DNA of 64,000 nucleotides from contig NC_056758.1 of NCBI RefSeq assembly GCF_018687715.1, forward strand, positions 15,257,501-15,321,500. Reading direction: 5' to 3'. The DNA is from Carya illinoinensis. Taxonomy: Eukaryota > Streptophyta > Magnoliopsida > Fagales > Juglandaceae. Of this stretch, positions 1 through 12,049 are shown in pieces. Position 1 is the first letter of the stretch. Each line of letters begins with the position of its first letter. The notes under the pieces were generated by a model. It ran no database searches. It was not told the origin of the DNA and saw only the letters and a list, made by a program, of their open reading frames with translations. A program made the translations under genes and the position numbers.

Positions 1-838
1 TCATGCTAAATACTTCATTTGTGGGTAAAGAAGTCACAAGTAGAAATCCATATCAAGGATTACAGAGGAATGTCCACTATGTAGTCCAATGGAAAATGAA
101 AAAATTGTCAAAATAGGAAAATATTTTCATCAAGCATCTAAAATATACCTTACACAAATTTCCCACATCAGCGGAAAGAATGCCAATGATGTCGAAACCA
201 AGAGCTTGAAAACATTTAAAAAGTCTCTGAAACAAGATGAAATGGGTCAATTAACATTGAGTAGCATGTCATACTGGTTGACATTGAGTATGTTCAGACA
301 TGCAACCATCTACAATCAAACACGAAAGCATGCCATATGTATATTTTAAATCTGCAAAAGGGGCAAACATATGAAAATAGCAATTTCTACCATAATACAG
401 GCAATAATAGCCACGCAAGAAGTAGATATGAACATATCAACAAAGCTTTTTAGAGGTTTTCCATGAATTTGGAGGTTTTCCTTGAGCTATGTGGCAGTGA
501 TCTAAGAACCTCAAAATTCACAAGACTTTACCACTCAACAAATAAAAGGCAGTTTTGTGCTTCTTACACCAGATGAGACATATCACATATCAAACCTATC
601 ATCTCCCGAAATTTTCAAGGTGGCCAGCCATGTCTTTTTTGTTATTTCGAAGTCATATGCATTTTAACATTGTTTCCTGAAATCATTATCTCATTTTCCA
701 AATATGGTTGTGTAAACTAATCTTTCGACTTTACTGCCATCAAATAAAAATAAATATATGCTCAAGAAAGAAAAAAGACCACTAAACAGAAATTACACAG
801 AATCAAGGTTCATGTTAATTAATAAAGAAAACACTTAC
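1..838 (-). other. Partial intron 12 of the GCN1 gene
   Basis: The GCN1 reading frame ends at a good donor (GTAAGT, minus strand) at 838. I found no further stretch resembling the next conserved GCN1 segment to the window edge. The sequence is AT-rich, and its open reading frames show no protein character. Confidence 0.6.
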
Positions 839-3800
839 CCTCCAAACTGTATCTCGCTTTGCAGTGCCAACCACACATGGATGATGTGAGCAGAATATAA
901 TTCGCATGGATGTACTAGGGGCAGCAGCTAGAGCTGTTGATGATATTAGAACTAAAGCCTTCACCAAGACCTCCACTGATGGAAGGAAGGGAACTTGAGG
1001 GTCCAAAGAATTCTCCGTGTCACTACACACATACAAAGTTAGATGCCTTCACAACATCACAGACCAGTATTAACAAATGATTAATTACATGCACAACTCA
1101 GTATTGTTTTAAACCATCAGAATACAACAGGATTTGATTGTAAGCTATGCTTGAGCACATTGCTTTTCCACAACTTCAACGTAAATATGTATATTGATGT
1201 GGGTATACGTATGTACAAATATATGCATCTCCTTACCAAATATATATATAGATATATATATATACAAATACATACATGTCATGTATACATCGTAATAGCA
1301 ATACAAGGAGTTAAAAGAACCATCGAAACAAAAATTATACCTGAAATAAAATTGTGCATATGCATTTCAATGTGTGCATTTTAACACAATGGAGAAAAGG
1401 AAAATAAAAGTTTAGAATGACAAAAGTAAGCAATCTTAAAAGAGTCATTGAACATAAATGTACCTTGTCTTTGAACTACAAAGTCTCTCCCCAACTAGAG
1501 AGAGAAAATTTGAAAATTCAATTAAAAGATCTTCAGATAATTGTGGTGCAGCAGTAATTATCTTTCTCGTAGCGTTGCAAGCGATTCTTCGTATGTCCCA
1601 ATTTGGATGACATATCAAAAAGATTATCAACTGCACCATTCAACAATCAATAAGTAATCTTCCTAGTCAAGAAAAATATCCATGTAGTACCACACACCGA
1701 TTTACCTGTAATAGTGATCTGACTGAAAACGTGGCCACCACTCTGCAGTATAAACAACATAGATCCATTGAGAAAACCCACTTGAAAGTTTTCTAAGACA
1801 CTACACTACACAGATAATAATAACGGAGAGGCTTTGCAACATAAATGAATTCAAACCTGTCAAAATGGCCCACCAGCAAAACTTCAAGAAGATCAATACA
1901 TGCCACGCAATCCTCAGTAGAGAACTTTGAGGCCTGTGTAGCACATCTAAGTATTAAAATAACCAAGAAAAACCTAGATTAGATACCAATAAAATCAAAG
2001 AGTCTGCAAATAGCTACCAAAGAAACTGGTACGAGTGAGGGTTCGTTTTGAGATATCAAAGACCAGATCTTTTCCTTTGTGACGGTCTCCTCTGAGAAAA
2101 GGAGTAGAAGTTAATGAAATTAATGATCTACAAATGAAAATCAGTGATAGAAATGCAGACGCGGTTGCATGTATAACTTCATGGCTCAACTTGTAGCTAC
2201 AAGGATAATAGCAGTAAACACTATAAACCTGCTCTCATATCAACAGCTGCAATTTTCCCCACTACGAGCAAAGCATATACACCATCCAAACGCTGTACAG
2301 CCTTACTAAAACCAGTTTTAACAAGTTGGACCAGAGGACCCAATAAAGATGATACCTGAAATGTTTAATTTAAAAGCATCAAAATGATGAATGCAACAGC
2401 CTCAACTAGAATCAATCAACAAAAGCATGTTAGGATAAAATTAGGAAGACAACTTACTTGTAAAACATTAGCATCATTTCTGCATATGACTCGGAGACAA
2501 CGAAGATGTCCCCTCCTCAAAGTTTCCTTCTCCTTGAGCCCAGAAGCAATAAAGGAAACTACATCTGGCTGAACAGCATCAGCAGATCGTGCTGCCCAAG
2601 AAGCTACAGCCAACAAAATTGCAAGCTTCACCTCTTCATTTCCTAAACATTAGAACATTGTATAAACAATCAGCCACGCGAAAAAATAAATAAATAAATT
2701 CCAACCTTTGGAAAGGGAAAAGCAAAGTGACAATTGAAAGCAATAAAGCTTACAAGAAAAGCTTATGATGCCCACAGGTATATAAAAGAAAAAAAGATAA
2801 ACATCAGTCATTTGAAAAGAAAAAGAAAAGAAAAAAAAAATTACCATCATCCTTGTAATAGGACAAAAGGAAGACACAAATGGAACTTGATAGGCTGTTC
2901 AGGTATTTCCCCTCAGGAGCATTAGACAATTCCTGAAGTGCATTGACCATGCCAATTCTCTGGTAAGGATACGCAAGTCTGCCTTCTGAGCCTGTTTAAA
3001 TTTGAAGCATGAACATTTGAAGTAAAATGCACATTCAGTTATTGACCTTCCTAAATACACCGTCTTACAGCAACCATTATAATTACTTAAATCGCAAAAG
3101 AAATGATTTGACAGCAAATATAAATAAATAAAATCAGACCTCCAATTACAGCTTTGACAGCATTGAACATTGCTTCAAAAATGTCTGGATTACTAGACTT
3201 TCGGCTCAAGCACCTGACTATTGCTAATGCCACAAGCCTTCTCCCTTCATCCGCATGCCGAGCTTGTGGTAAAACCACAGAAAGAATTTCGGTGGCATAC
3301 CTACTCAAATCAAGCTTGACCGACTCCAAAAGAATTGAAACAGACTCCAACACAATCTCAGGATTGCGTTTCAGCATTTTTACAGAAGATGGAACCACAA
3401 TACTTTGAAAATCTTCATGGGTCATGCGTTTAAAAAGTAAACAAAAAGCCTCACTCAGAACCTTTGTTGGTTTTTCTCTAGCATTTAGCACTGCCTTGAC
3501 ATATATATCAAGAAATATTGGCTACAGAAAACAAGAAGAAACCATGTCAACATTCAGGCAGAAGAAACAACACACCAGCATTTCCATCATATGCATGATA
3601 CATGACGAAAAATAAACTTAACTGACCTTGCACTCCTCAAACAAAGAAGGGGACATGCTTGAGAACTCTAGTAATAACCATATTAATTCAGGACTATCTT
3701 TGTATGGAATCCGCCCATTCTTAAATTCTTCAACATATGCCTTAAAAATGTCAGGAGACTGAAAAAAAATGGCCACATGAAAAATGCTTAAAAATCAAAA

Positions 3801-4236
3801 GTTAAAGGTAACAGCAGGACAACTTTCTCAATAATCAGTAAAAGTTAAATGGCCTAAACCTGAGAAAATAGACTCAAAAATGTTTGCTTGCAAGCCCTTC
3901 GCACACGGAAAGATCTTCGTACAACAATATGAAGTAAAGATGCTTGCGCTGCAGCTACCCTACATAATGCATTCTTCGAAACTGTCGCAAACTGACTCTT
4001 GCTTAATAGGAGGCATGACCACCTAAGAAGTCTGTAGCAACCCACATGGGATTGGAACTTTAGCTGCCTTTCCATTACCTGGACAAGTGCTGCTGCAAAA
4101 TTCTTCATGAACAATAAGTCACCAAGAGCTTTTTCAATCACATCATCAACAGCTTTCCTTGATCCGTGATCATCATAGATTGACAATGTTCTAAACAATA
4201 TATCTACCAGAAGTGATGCAAGCTCTGCACACATCT
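839..4236 (-). CDS. GCN1: GCN1 exons 2-12 cluster (residues 40-669)
   Basis: Eleven exons lie close together with introns of about 70-440 bp and canonical GT-AG ends, for example CAG|GTTTAG after exon 2 and CAA|GTAAGT after exon 6. Exon 2 covers about residues 40-165 and is rich in cysteine and arginine. Exon 4 (210-336) contains a HEAT-like run, LLFKRMTHEDFQSIVVPSS. Exons 11 and 12 carry the segments CHPNWDIRRIACNATRKI and IIFCSHHPCVVGTAKRD. No internal stop or frameshift was seen, so this looks like a functional gene and not a pseudogene. Exons 8-10 are short (74, 77 and 37 nt) and are the least certain calls. Confidence 0.85.
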
Positions 4237-7200
4237 CTGCAAAATAACGATGAAAGATATATTTTAAATGCGTACATACATAAATGTATATATGTGTGTC
4301 TGTGTAAATATATTTACATGCATCAAAATAACATCAATCTAGTCACACCACTGCTTTTACTTGCGGGCTGCCTATTAGTGTTTAGGGGCATGAATATTCA
4401 CAAAATGGTTGAAGTTTACAAAAGGTGAACTGAACTTTCTTTAATTCTAGCTACGACAAATCACCATTAAGGTCATTCTACAAATGCTATGGGAAAAATC
4501 ACCACGTTAATTAGGACTCCTGGCTAAATATGACAAGGAGACGTGGTTTAGGGCAGAAGTAGTGCAGGTGGTTAGCTCTATGTATTGCCATGGTGCGCTA
4601 CTCAATCTTGGTAAATGGCTACCGCTCGGGTATCTTTGCAACTCACAGGTTGTGACCAGGGCCCCTTGTGTCTACCCTATTGTTGTTGTCGATATTTGCC
4701 CTTATCAAGATTATTTCAACACCGGAAGACAATGACAATCTCTCAAGATTGTTAGTGGGAACATGTAATGAGCAACTTCTTGCATTACATTCACTCTTGG
4801 TGGGCAACACATTGAATTTTGTGTGGGAAATCCATAATACTGCATTTTCTTTTGTTTATACGTTCTTTCAGATTTGAAGATTAACTTGGCCAAGTCACAG
4901 TTGCTACCAGTTGGCAATGTCGATTATGTTAATAGTTCGATCAAGTACTTGGGTATACCATTGGGAGCTAACGCAAAGGCGATTGGAATGGTATTCTGGA
5001 TATTTGAAAAATCAATTGGGGGGTTGGATGAAAGGGGAATATAGTAACCTTGAGCAAGAGCACTATCTCGAATCTATCAACTTATTTTATGTCCTTATTT
5101 CCTCTCCCTCTAGTAGTTGTGAAGCACGTTGAGATGTTACAAAAGGATATATTATTGGGGAGGAGAAAAAATCAACTTTATGAATTCACCCAAAGTGAGC
5201 TTGGTTTCCAATTTCCATAGGCAGCCTAAGTTAGAAGAACACTCAACAAAGCATGACTAAGGGAAGGGCTTTGGCATTTTGCTAAAGATATAGGAAGCCT
5301 TTGGAGGGAGGTGATAAAGATGAAGTATTGCAACAAGTGGGGATGATTGAGTGCCAGTTAGATGAACAAAAGCTACAGGATGGGGTTGGAAGAACATACA
5401 AAGAGAATGGAGGAATTTTCCCAACATATACAATCTCAAGTGAGGAATGGAGCCAAGGTCAATTTATGGGACAATGTATGATGTGGAGATTAGCCTCTTA
5501 AAAGCACATTCCAGGTGTATTCACCATTTCTTTTTTTTCTTTTTATAAGTTAGGTTCATCTCCCGTATACTTCCTGTGTATTTGGGCCTTACCTAATTAC
5601 GTGGTTTAATAAATTCTTTTAACTATCAAAAAAAAGTAATAATCGTTTTTTTTAGCAATAAAAAAACTTTTATTGATAAAAATTCTTTTTATAAGTAGTA
5701 ATCATTTCATTTAAATAGCTATAGGAGTGGATCTTTTTTTTTTTTTTTTTTTGATAAGTAGCTATAAGTGTGGATCTCCTCGCATGTCTAATAAATCCCA
5801 TACATTCTCTCCATACAATTTCTCTCATCTTCTCTACTACCTGTTTCCAATGTTCAGCATTTTTCCGGACATTATTAGGAGTAATTTTTTAAGGATGGAA
5901 TGCTCGAAATGATTATTACTTCTAAAAAGAATTTCGATCGATAAAATTTTGTTTGCCGATCAAAAAAAAATTATTACTTATAGAAAGAAAAAAAATAAAT
6001 GATGAATACATCTAAGTATGTGCTTTTTTTTTATAGGTAATAAGAGATTTTATTCGAAATGAATAGGCATAGCTCAAGTACACAGGAAGTATGCAAGAGA
6101 ATACACTTGAGTACAAGCTAAAGCAAAAACAATACTAAGTAAAAGCGTTACAAATGTTGATATCCCTCACAAGATTGTTCACCCAAAAATTTGAAGTGCT
6201 AAATAAAAAGTCCCTAAATTCCGCCATTTAAAATAGCTATAGGCATGGATCTCCTTGCATGTCTAATCTAGGTATGTGCTTTTTAAGAGGCTAATCTACA
6301 CAGCATACATTTAAAATAGCTATAGGTGGGGATCTCCTTGCATGTCTAATAAATCCCATACATTTTCTCTCCGTACATCTTCTCTCATCTTCTCTACTAC
6401 TCGTTTCCAATGTTTAGCATTTTTTCGGACATTATTACGAAGGCAGTCCTCATTGAGACAAAGTTAATTGAGATTTCATCTGCAGGAACTTGTACAATAT
6501 GCATAATAGAGAGAGGAATGAAGGTGACTAAAGACCTAGTACAAGGTATTCCAATAGTGACCTAGGTTGTGTAGGCTCCAGAAGAATGCTCGGAATTTAT
6601 CATAACATCCAGCCTAGGCAGCAGTGCTTATATTCCACAAAAGTCCTGTAATGTATATGGTAGATATCTGACTATAGTAGAGTACAAAGGCAGTGGAAGG
6701 AAAAGTCTCATCATGATCCCCGAAGAAGTGGAAGGCAAAGGTTGGAAGAAGAGGGCTATGGAGCTTCGTGAGATAAGTGGTAGTGTGGGCAAAACCAAAG
6801 ATGGCTGATACTCTCAAACATCAATTGTGCACAAATGTTACATGCAGTGGACTTACCTCTAAGTCGTGCACAAAGGTAGTCTCATGCTTTGCTCCAGTCA
6901 TTAAAGGCGATGCCGGGAGAACGGAGGAGACACCGAGAAGAGTAGGGTTGCCAAACCAAGGAATGAGGGGAAGTACGGGTATTTCGAAGGAGATAGAAGT
7001 TACCATTAAGGAGAATGGTTTGGGAGGTTCTCTGATAGTGTATTGGCATTCGGTCTTCATAGATGCCAAACAGACCACTCGATATTCCATCTACATAGTG
7101 ATGCAGGTCATATCTTATTGATTGTATATGTAGATAATATTGTAATTATCTGGGAGTGATTCAGTTGGAATCGTCAGGCTGAAACAATTTTTACATGATC

Positions 7201-10200
7201 AGTTTCAGACAAAAGACGTGTAAACTTATATACTTTCTTGGAATCGAAGTTAGTAGATCTAAAAAGGGTATCAGCCTATCTCAAAGAAAATATGCGCTTG
7301 ATCTTTTGGAAGAAACTGGCATGTTGGGTGCATGGCCTATTGACACTCCTATGGATCCAAATCATAAACTCTTGAAAGAGGAAGATGAGTTGTTTGGAGA
7401 TCCAGGTCGGTATCTCAGACTTGTTGAAAAATTAAATTATCTGACTATCACTAGACCTAATATTTCTTATGCAGTAAGTGTATTGAGCCAATTTCTACAA
7501 ATGCCTAGGGTCTCACACTGGGATGTTGTAATCCATATTCTTTGGTATCTTAAGCGAGCTCCTGGTCTTGGGTTGTTGTATAGACCAAATGGACATCTTA
7601 GAATTGAAGCTTTTTCAGATGCTGATTTGGCAGGATCTCCTTCAAATAGAAGATCGAATACTAGATATTATACCTTTGTAGGAGATAACTTGGTTACATG
7701 GAAGAGTAAGAAGCAAACAGTAGTAGCTCAATCTAGTGCAGAGGCCGAACACAGAGCAATGGCTCATACTGCTAGTGAGCTGACATGGTTGCAACACTTT
7801 CTTCATGAGATTGGGTTTCCAGCTCCTATCCCCTTTCAGTTATTTTGTGATAATCAAGCTGCAGTACATATTATATCTAATCTTGTGTTCCATGAGAAGA
7901 CTAAACACATTGAGATTGATTGTCACTTCATTTGAGATAAGATATTCAGTGGTGACATTTCTACACCCTTTGTGAAGTCTGTTGATCAACTTACGGATGT
8001 GTTTACCAAACCATTTTGTCATAGTTGGCTACAATTTATTTGTTCCAAACTAGGTTTATATGATATATATGCCCCAGCTTGAGGGGGAGTGTTGGAATAC
8101 ATAGTTGTAACTAATTGTATAGAATGAGGGTATAATGGTCATTACTCTATGTATATGTATAGTTGGATATTCATCAATAAAACATAACAAAGTATCTTCT
8201 CTCTCTTGTTTATCAACTACAGGTGTAATAGATTTCTATCTCCACCTAAAGGAGATTATATAGTGAATTTGAGAATCCTCAAGGAGTAACTTAAGACGAG
8301 AACGTAAGCAGTGGGGTTAAATCTCGTTAAAATATTTTTTTTTTTTTTATAGATAATAGAGATTTTATTCGTAGTAAATAGGCATAGCCCAAGTACACAG
8401 GTAGCATATAAAAGAATAAACCTAAGTACAATCTAAAGCAGAAACAGTACTAAGGAAAAGCATTACAAATGTTGATATCCCTCAAAAGATTATTCACCCA
8501 AAAGTTTAAAGTGTTGAAGAAAAAGTCCCTAAATTCCATCCTTGTGCATTCACGATCTTCAAAACGCCTCCCATTTCTCTCAAGCCATAGACACCAGAAT
8601 AAGCACAGGGGGATCATTCTCCACTCCTCCGTACTTCGTCCACTTCCAGCTGCTCCTTGCCAGCAAGCCAAAAAATCCACCACATGAAAAGGCATTACCC
8701 AATCAATACCTACCTTGACAAATAACTCATTCCACAAAGCCGTTGCCATTTCACAATGAAGAAACAAATGGTTGATAGATTCACCATCATTTTTACACAT
8801 GGTGCACCAGTCCATCACATAAAAGCCCATTTTCCTCAAATTATCGGTAGTTAAAACTTTCTCAAGCGACACCAACCAGCCAAAAAAAACAACTTTACTG
8901 GGCACTTTAGCTTTCCAAATACATTTCCAGGGAAATGTTATATTACCAAGACTAGTTAAGACCTTGTAATAGGATTACATAAAATCTGCTTTTAGAATCT
9001 CGTTAAAATACTGAATTTACATCTCTCTTACCCTTATTCTTTTTATTTACTGCTACTTAGTATTTTATTCACATTTTACATTATGTAGTTGATTTATAAT
9101 TGTTAATTTTTTAAAACAACTCAATTCACCCCCCTCTCTCGGGTTAGACATCCAGGCAACAATGAGCTTGATTATGGGCTGGTATTTAGGCTTAGCTTTT
9201 GCAAACCAAGACTTAGACCTACCATTTATCCTAGAGGAAGGGGTGTTACAGGTTGAGTCCTTGCTCTCCTCCTATACTTGGTTGTATCATCTTTTACTAC
9301 ATTGTGATATAGCTACCATTCTATGGCAACCTATTTTTACTTGTTTAAGTTGAGCGATGCCTAAAAATGTGGTAGATCTTTCAGCATGCCACAAGGAATA
9401 GTTTAAGGGCTAGCATGGACACATTGTGGAAGATCTCTGTGTGTGTGCATGTGTGTTAATCATTAATAAAATCATCCTTTTTTTGCAAGGCAATGTTTTA
9501 GGGACATTAGATCCCACCCCCCCCCCCCAAAAAAAAAAACAATGTATGAAGGTTTTTTTTATCAATAAACAAGAATTTTTATGAATGATACAAATAGGCA
9601 TGGCCAAGTATACAAGACATAAAAACCCCAGTAGGAAGTATTTGAGCCCTCCCTCCATCTTAGAGTCCTGTGGTCCCTAGGGACCAGAGTGGATGCCAAT
9701 TGGCCCACAGGCCATTGACCATTAATAAAATCATCTTATCAAAATAATACCCTCATAAACACTCTAATTCCATTTCAAATTTAAACTGGAAACTAATTTA
9801 TCTATAAACACATTTCTGAAAACGGATACATTAAATGAATACGGATATGAAAACTTTTAAATGGACATATGCAAAACCATCACATGATTGGTGGATTATG
9901 AAGCCTACAAGTTGTGAATCCTTCCCAAAACAAGGGCAAATCCCAAGTCGCATGATGTTGCCTACTCAAAGTAGTCAACAAACCTATTGTCAACAATCAG
10001 CAATGAGACATTATAACCTTGCACAAAACAACACACAATGGACAAAAATGGTATAGGTAGCGCATGCATGCACAAAAATGAAATATACATGCATTTATGC
10101 ATGTGATCATGTGTCGCAGTACTTGGCATGAGAATGAAAAGGTATAGAAGTTGGAACCAATTCGGGACACGGTTGAGTTTGGATGTTGGGTTGAGTTGAA

Positions 10201-10776
10201 TTGAGTTGAGTTGAGTTGAATAAAATATTGTTAGAATATTAGTTTTAAATATTATGAGTGTGTTGGGATTTGAAAAAGTTAAATTTTTTATTATATTTTA
10301 TATAGAAATTTGAAAAAGGTGTATGGAGATTTGAAAAAGGTGTATGGGGATTTGAAAAAGGTATGGGGATTTAAAAAAGTTAAATTTTTTATTATATTTT
10401 ATATAGAAATTTAAAAAAGTATATGGAGATTTGAAAAAGGTGTAATGATGAGATGAAGTAAGTTTAGGAGAATTTGGCAACCAAACGGAGGACACTTTCC
10501 CAAAAACCCATTCTAACATTTTCTACAGTAACAAAGAAAGTCACTTCAAAATGAAAATGTAACAACTAGCCAAGCAATACAGAAGTGAAAATGAAACAAA
10601 AACCAAAATTGCATTTGAAATATAGAAATATAATCCAAAAAATAATTAGGTGACTGACCTGAATTGCCTAGAATCCTGGGGATTTCGTTGCGGAAGATTA
10701 GGACCCGGGTCTTGGTGGACGTGGAGGAGACCAACCCAGCAATGGAAACAAGTGAATCGAATGAATTTGCAGCCAT
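839..10776 (-). CDS. GCN1: GCN1/ILITYHIA-like HEAT-repeat translational regulator, 5' part (exons 1-12)
   Basis: GCN1 is a very large cytosolic HEAT-repeat protein on ribosomes that passes the uncharged-tRNA signal to the kinase GCN2; the Arabidopsis protein is ILITYHIA. Predicted exons on the minus strand: 10776-10659, 4236-3860, 3758-3627, 3521-3140, 2991-2845, 2642-2458, 2355-2229, 2091-2018, 1933-1857, 1742-1706, 1630-1464 and 1022-839. All phases agree and give 669 codons without a stop, about a quarter of the family's roughly 2,600 residues. Recognisable segments include NALQELSNAPEGKYLNSLS (exon 5) and PFLPSVEVLVKAL (exon 12). Helical HEAT-like repeats run throughout. The start at 10776 has a strong context (ACCATGG); an in-frame ATG at 10794 is weaker. 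The gene leaves the window to the left. Family assignment is from remembered conservation, and exon edges are by eye. Confidence 0.88.
4460..5636 (+). mobile_element. 5'-truncated L1-type LINE, decayed
   Basis: From about 4,870 the translation resembles the region after the LINE reverse-transcriptase core (a GLKINLAKSQLLPVG-like segment, then IKYLGIPLGAN), but frames shift and stops occur. It ends with the tail shared by many LINEs in this window (GTATACTTCCTGTGTATTTGGGC...) and an A-run at about 5,629. The 5' boundary is not resolved. Confidence 0.7.
5695..6440. repeat. Duplicated ~200-bp block interrupted by a LINE tail
   Basis: The sequence around 5,755-5,885 (TAGCTATAAGTGTGGATCTCC..., CATGTCTAATAAATCCCATACA, TTCCGGACATTATTA) recurs at about 6,310-6,440, and its first part also at about 6,230-6,270. 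A minus-strand LINE tail lies between the copies. The origin of the unit is unknown. Confidence 0.6.
6024..6228 (-). mobile_element. LINE 3' tail fragment (~200 bp)
   Basis: A T-run is followed by ATAGGTAATAAGAGATTTTA and the complement of the LINE tail. It is closely similar to the 3' part of the LINE at 8335-8995 (shared word ACAAATGTTGATATCCCTCA). It is therefore a severely truncated insertion of the same family. Confidence 0.65.
6700..8089 (+). pseudogene. Ty1/copia pol remnant: reverse transcriptase end and RNase H
   Basis: The longest open part (7195-7935, 246 codons) matches the copia region after the YVDD motif: FLGIEVSRSKKGISLSQRKY, then NYLTITRPNISYAVSVLSQF. RNase H follows, with the SDADLAG segment, QSSAEAEHRAM and a tKHIEIDCHF end. 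The reverse-transcriptase catalytic part upstream is broken by stops near 7,120-7,190, and the C-terminal end is cut by a TGA at 7933-7935, after which homology continues (QLTDVFTKPF). A polypurine tract (GAGGGGGAG) lies at 8081-8089, directly before a TGTTGGAATA LTR start. The element is dead. Confidence 0.8.
8090..9161 (+). repeat. LTR mosaic, split by a LINE
   Basis: The LTR begins TGTTGGAATAC at 8090, next to the copia polypurine tract. From about 8,220 the sequence matches the 3' half of the solo LTR at 20277-21481 (shared words TTTCTATCTCCACCT, AACTCAATTCACCCCCC) and ends ...GGCAACA at 9161. The LINE at 8335-8995 sits inside. The join near 8,220 may be a recombination between two LTR types. 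Confidence 0.6.
8335..8995 (-). mobile_element. 5'-truncated LINE with 15-bp target-site duplication
   Basis: The flanks AATCTCGTTAAAATA at 8320-8334 and 8996-9010 are identical. The element starts on the right and ends in a poly(A) tail (T-run on the plus strand at 8335-8348). Its only coding part, 8905-8450, is the zinc-binding C-terminal domain of LINE reverse transcriptases, with a conserved LTTDNLRKMGF, a WCTMC pair and HLFLHC. The insertion interrupts the LTR described above. Confidence 0.87.
9162..9440 (+). pseudogene. LINE C-terminal zinc-binding domain fragment
   Basis: An open stretch ends HLLLHCDIATILWQ, followed after a stop by MPKNVVDLSACH. These match the same LINE domain as at 8450-8905 and 28586-28930. 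This is probably the older LINE into which the neighbouring LTR inserted. Confidence 0.55.
9513..9660 (-). repeat. C-run/A-run and another LINE tail
   Basis: About thirteen C followed by about ten A (roughly 9,517-9,539) precede a minus-strand LINE tail, with a T-run at about 9,553 and the words AATAGGCATGGCCAAGTATACA. No coding content was seen, and 9,660-10,140 holds nothing I recognise. Confidence 0.5.
10150..10490. mobile_element. Miniature inverted-repeat element with internal tandem duplication
   Basis: It carries the family hallmarks: TTTGGATGTTGGGTTGAGTTGA at one end, GATGAGATGAAG...GGCAACCAAACGG at the other, with AATAAAATATT and TTATTATATTTTATATAGAAATTTG inside. The inner block AAATTTTTTATTATATTTTATATAGAAATTT occurs twice (about 10,283 and 10,383). 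It lies about 170 bp from GCN1 exon 1. Confidence 0.65.
10659..10776 (-). CDS. GCN1: GCN1 exon 1 (residues 1-39 and first base of codon 40)
   Basis: The exon starts MAANSFDSLVSIAGLVSSTS and ends at donor GTCAGT (first base 10658). Its last base completes a glutamate codon with the first two bases of exon 2, 6.4 kb away. The combined sequence around the junction (..RILGNSE|MCAELASLL..) reads as one conserved GCN1 N-terminus, which supports this distant pairing. Confidence 0.82.
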
Positions 10777-10910
10777 GGTGAAGCAGGTAGACACAGATTA
10801 AGGATCCGAGTGAGGTTATGGAGCTTAAGGTGGCTGGCTGGTTAGGGTTTTAGGAGCAGCCAAGTCTTGTCAGTGTGAGAAACAGTCAATCTCCTTGATC
10901 TCGATCTTCT
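10777..10910 (-). promoter_or_regulatory. GCN1 5' leader/promoter-proximal region with telo-box
   Basis: Upstream of the ATG at 10776 the minus strand carries CCTAAAACCCTAACC (plus strand about 10841-10854). This is a telo-box-like motif, common near the start of plant translation-related genes. No clear TATA box was identified and the transcription start is not resolved. Confidence 0.45.
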
Positions 10911-11329
10911 CCCTCACCATTCCTCCAAAATAAATAAATAAATAAATTAACCCAACTTACCCAAGCCAGTTGCAACAATAGGCACAAAAAATTGCACGGT
11001 AGTGATAAAACAAATCAAATGCTCTTTTTTTCTTTTTCTTTTTTTTCTTTTTTTTGCTCTTTTCAAATTTTAGATTTTAGATACGGCCAACTTGTTGTTC
11101 ATGTTCACTTAACCAAAATAACTCTTGGGCAGTGGACTAATCCAACCAATGGGTGCATAAAAGAAAACAACCAACGTCCATTCATACGACACCATATACC
11201 GTTTGGGCCCTATAGAACAACTACTATAATTCCCATCGCTTGCTCAACCAAAACATCAATTCCACAATGGTCCAAGTGTACAGATCCACAACTGCCACTA
11301 AGTACTCAATCCCGTGGCGGAGGGCTGTG

Positions 11330-11900
11330 ACAAACGGGGATTTGAGAGAAAGAAAACAGAGAGACAGAGGAGAGAGAGACCGAAGGAAGAACTTACTGGC
11401 CAGGTGGCTCACTACGGCAGCAGGGCTTGTGGTGTAGGCGCCGTGGAGTGCGATAGAGGCGTGACGCCGGCGGAATAGAAAACAGATAAATACGGCAGTG
11501 GCGTTCGACGGCTGAGGAGTTTGACGAACAGTGTCGGAAAGAGCGGCCTAATCACGGGAAAAGGGAGGAAACCGAGTGAGAAGTATAGATAGAGAGAGAG
11601 AACAATAGAGAGAGAAAGAGAGGAAGGCTTACCGGTACGGTGGAGCACGGTGGCGGCGTGCAACCTGTGCTTGGAGTGGCAGCAGCAGAGAGATGTGAGA
11701 GAATCGGAGACGAAGACCGACACAGATAGAGAAGGACGGACGAGAGAGAGACAGTCAGACGAGAGACTTACCGACCGGTGGCGTGCGGCTGAGTAGTGCA
11801 GACAAGAGTGAGAATCGAAGAGGGAGAGTAAACAGTGTCACAGACGGAGAAAGGAATGTGTCCAGGGGGAGGAAGGAGAAAGAGATGGAAATAAACCCTA
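11330..11900 (-). repeat. GA-rich block with repeated splice-donor-like units
   Basis: Three GA-rich tracts each end in a CTTACYG word (about 11,392, 11,628 and 11,767), followed by a GC-rich GTGGCG/GTGGAGCA segment. Read on the minus strand each unit is a GC-rich stretch, a donor-like GTAAG, then a CT-rich tract. No protein homology was seen in the frames. It may be an LTR or an untranslated-exon array. Confidence 0.4.
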
Positions 11901-12049
11901 TGGATCAAAACGGTGCGTTTAGCATCGCTCTTTAATTTTTGCCTTTCCTAGCCGGGCTGGGCTTTAAAGGTTTTGGTCTTGGCTCGAACAATTCAACAGC
12001 TGCCTTGACGCGAACAATTCAACAGCTGCCTTGACGCGTTGAATGATTT

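Larger units (their letters stand above)
4237..10658 (-). other. GCN1 intron 1, filled with transposon remnants
   Basis: This 6,422-bp intron lies between donor GTCAGT and acceptor TTTTGCAG on the minus strand. Nearly all of its recognisable content is mobile: a truncated plus-strand LINE, LINE tails on the minus strand, a copia pol remnant, an LTR mosaic split by a LINE, and a miniature element only about 170 bp from exon 1. The next-longest GCN1 intron seen here is about 440 bp, so the size is explained by insertions. Confidence 0.8.

Noticed and set aside
4545..4680. tRNA or SINE near GTGGTTAGCTC
   Set aside because: An A-box-like word is present, but no B-box at the right distance and no foldable cloverleaf could be read.
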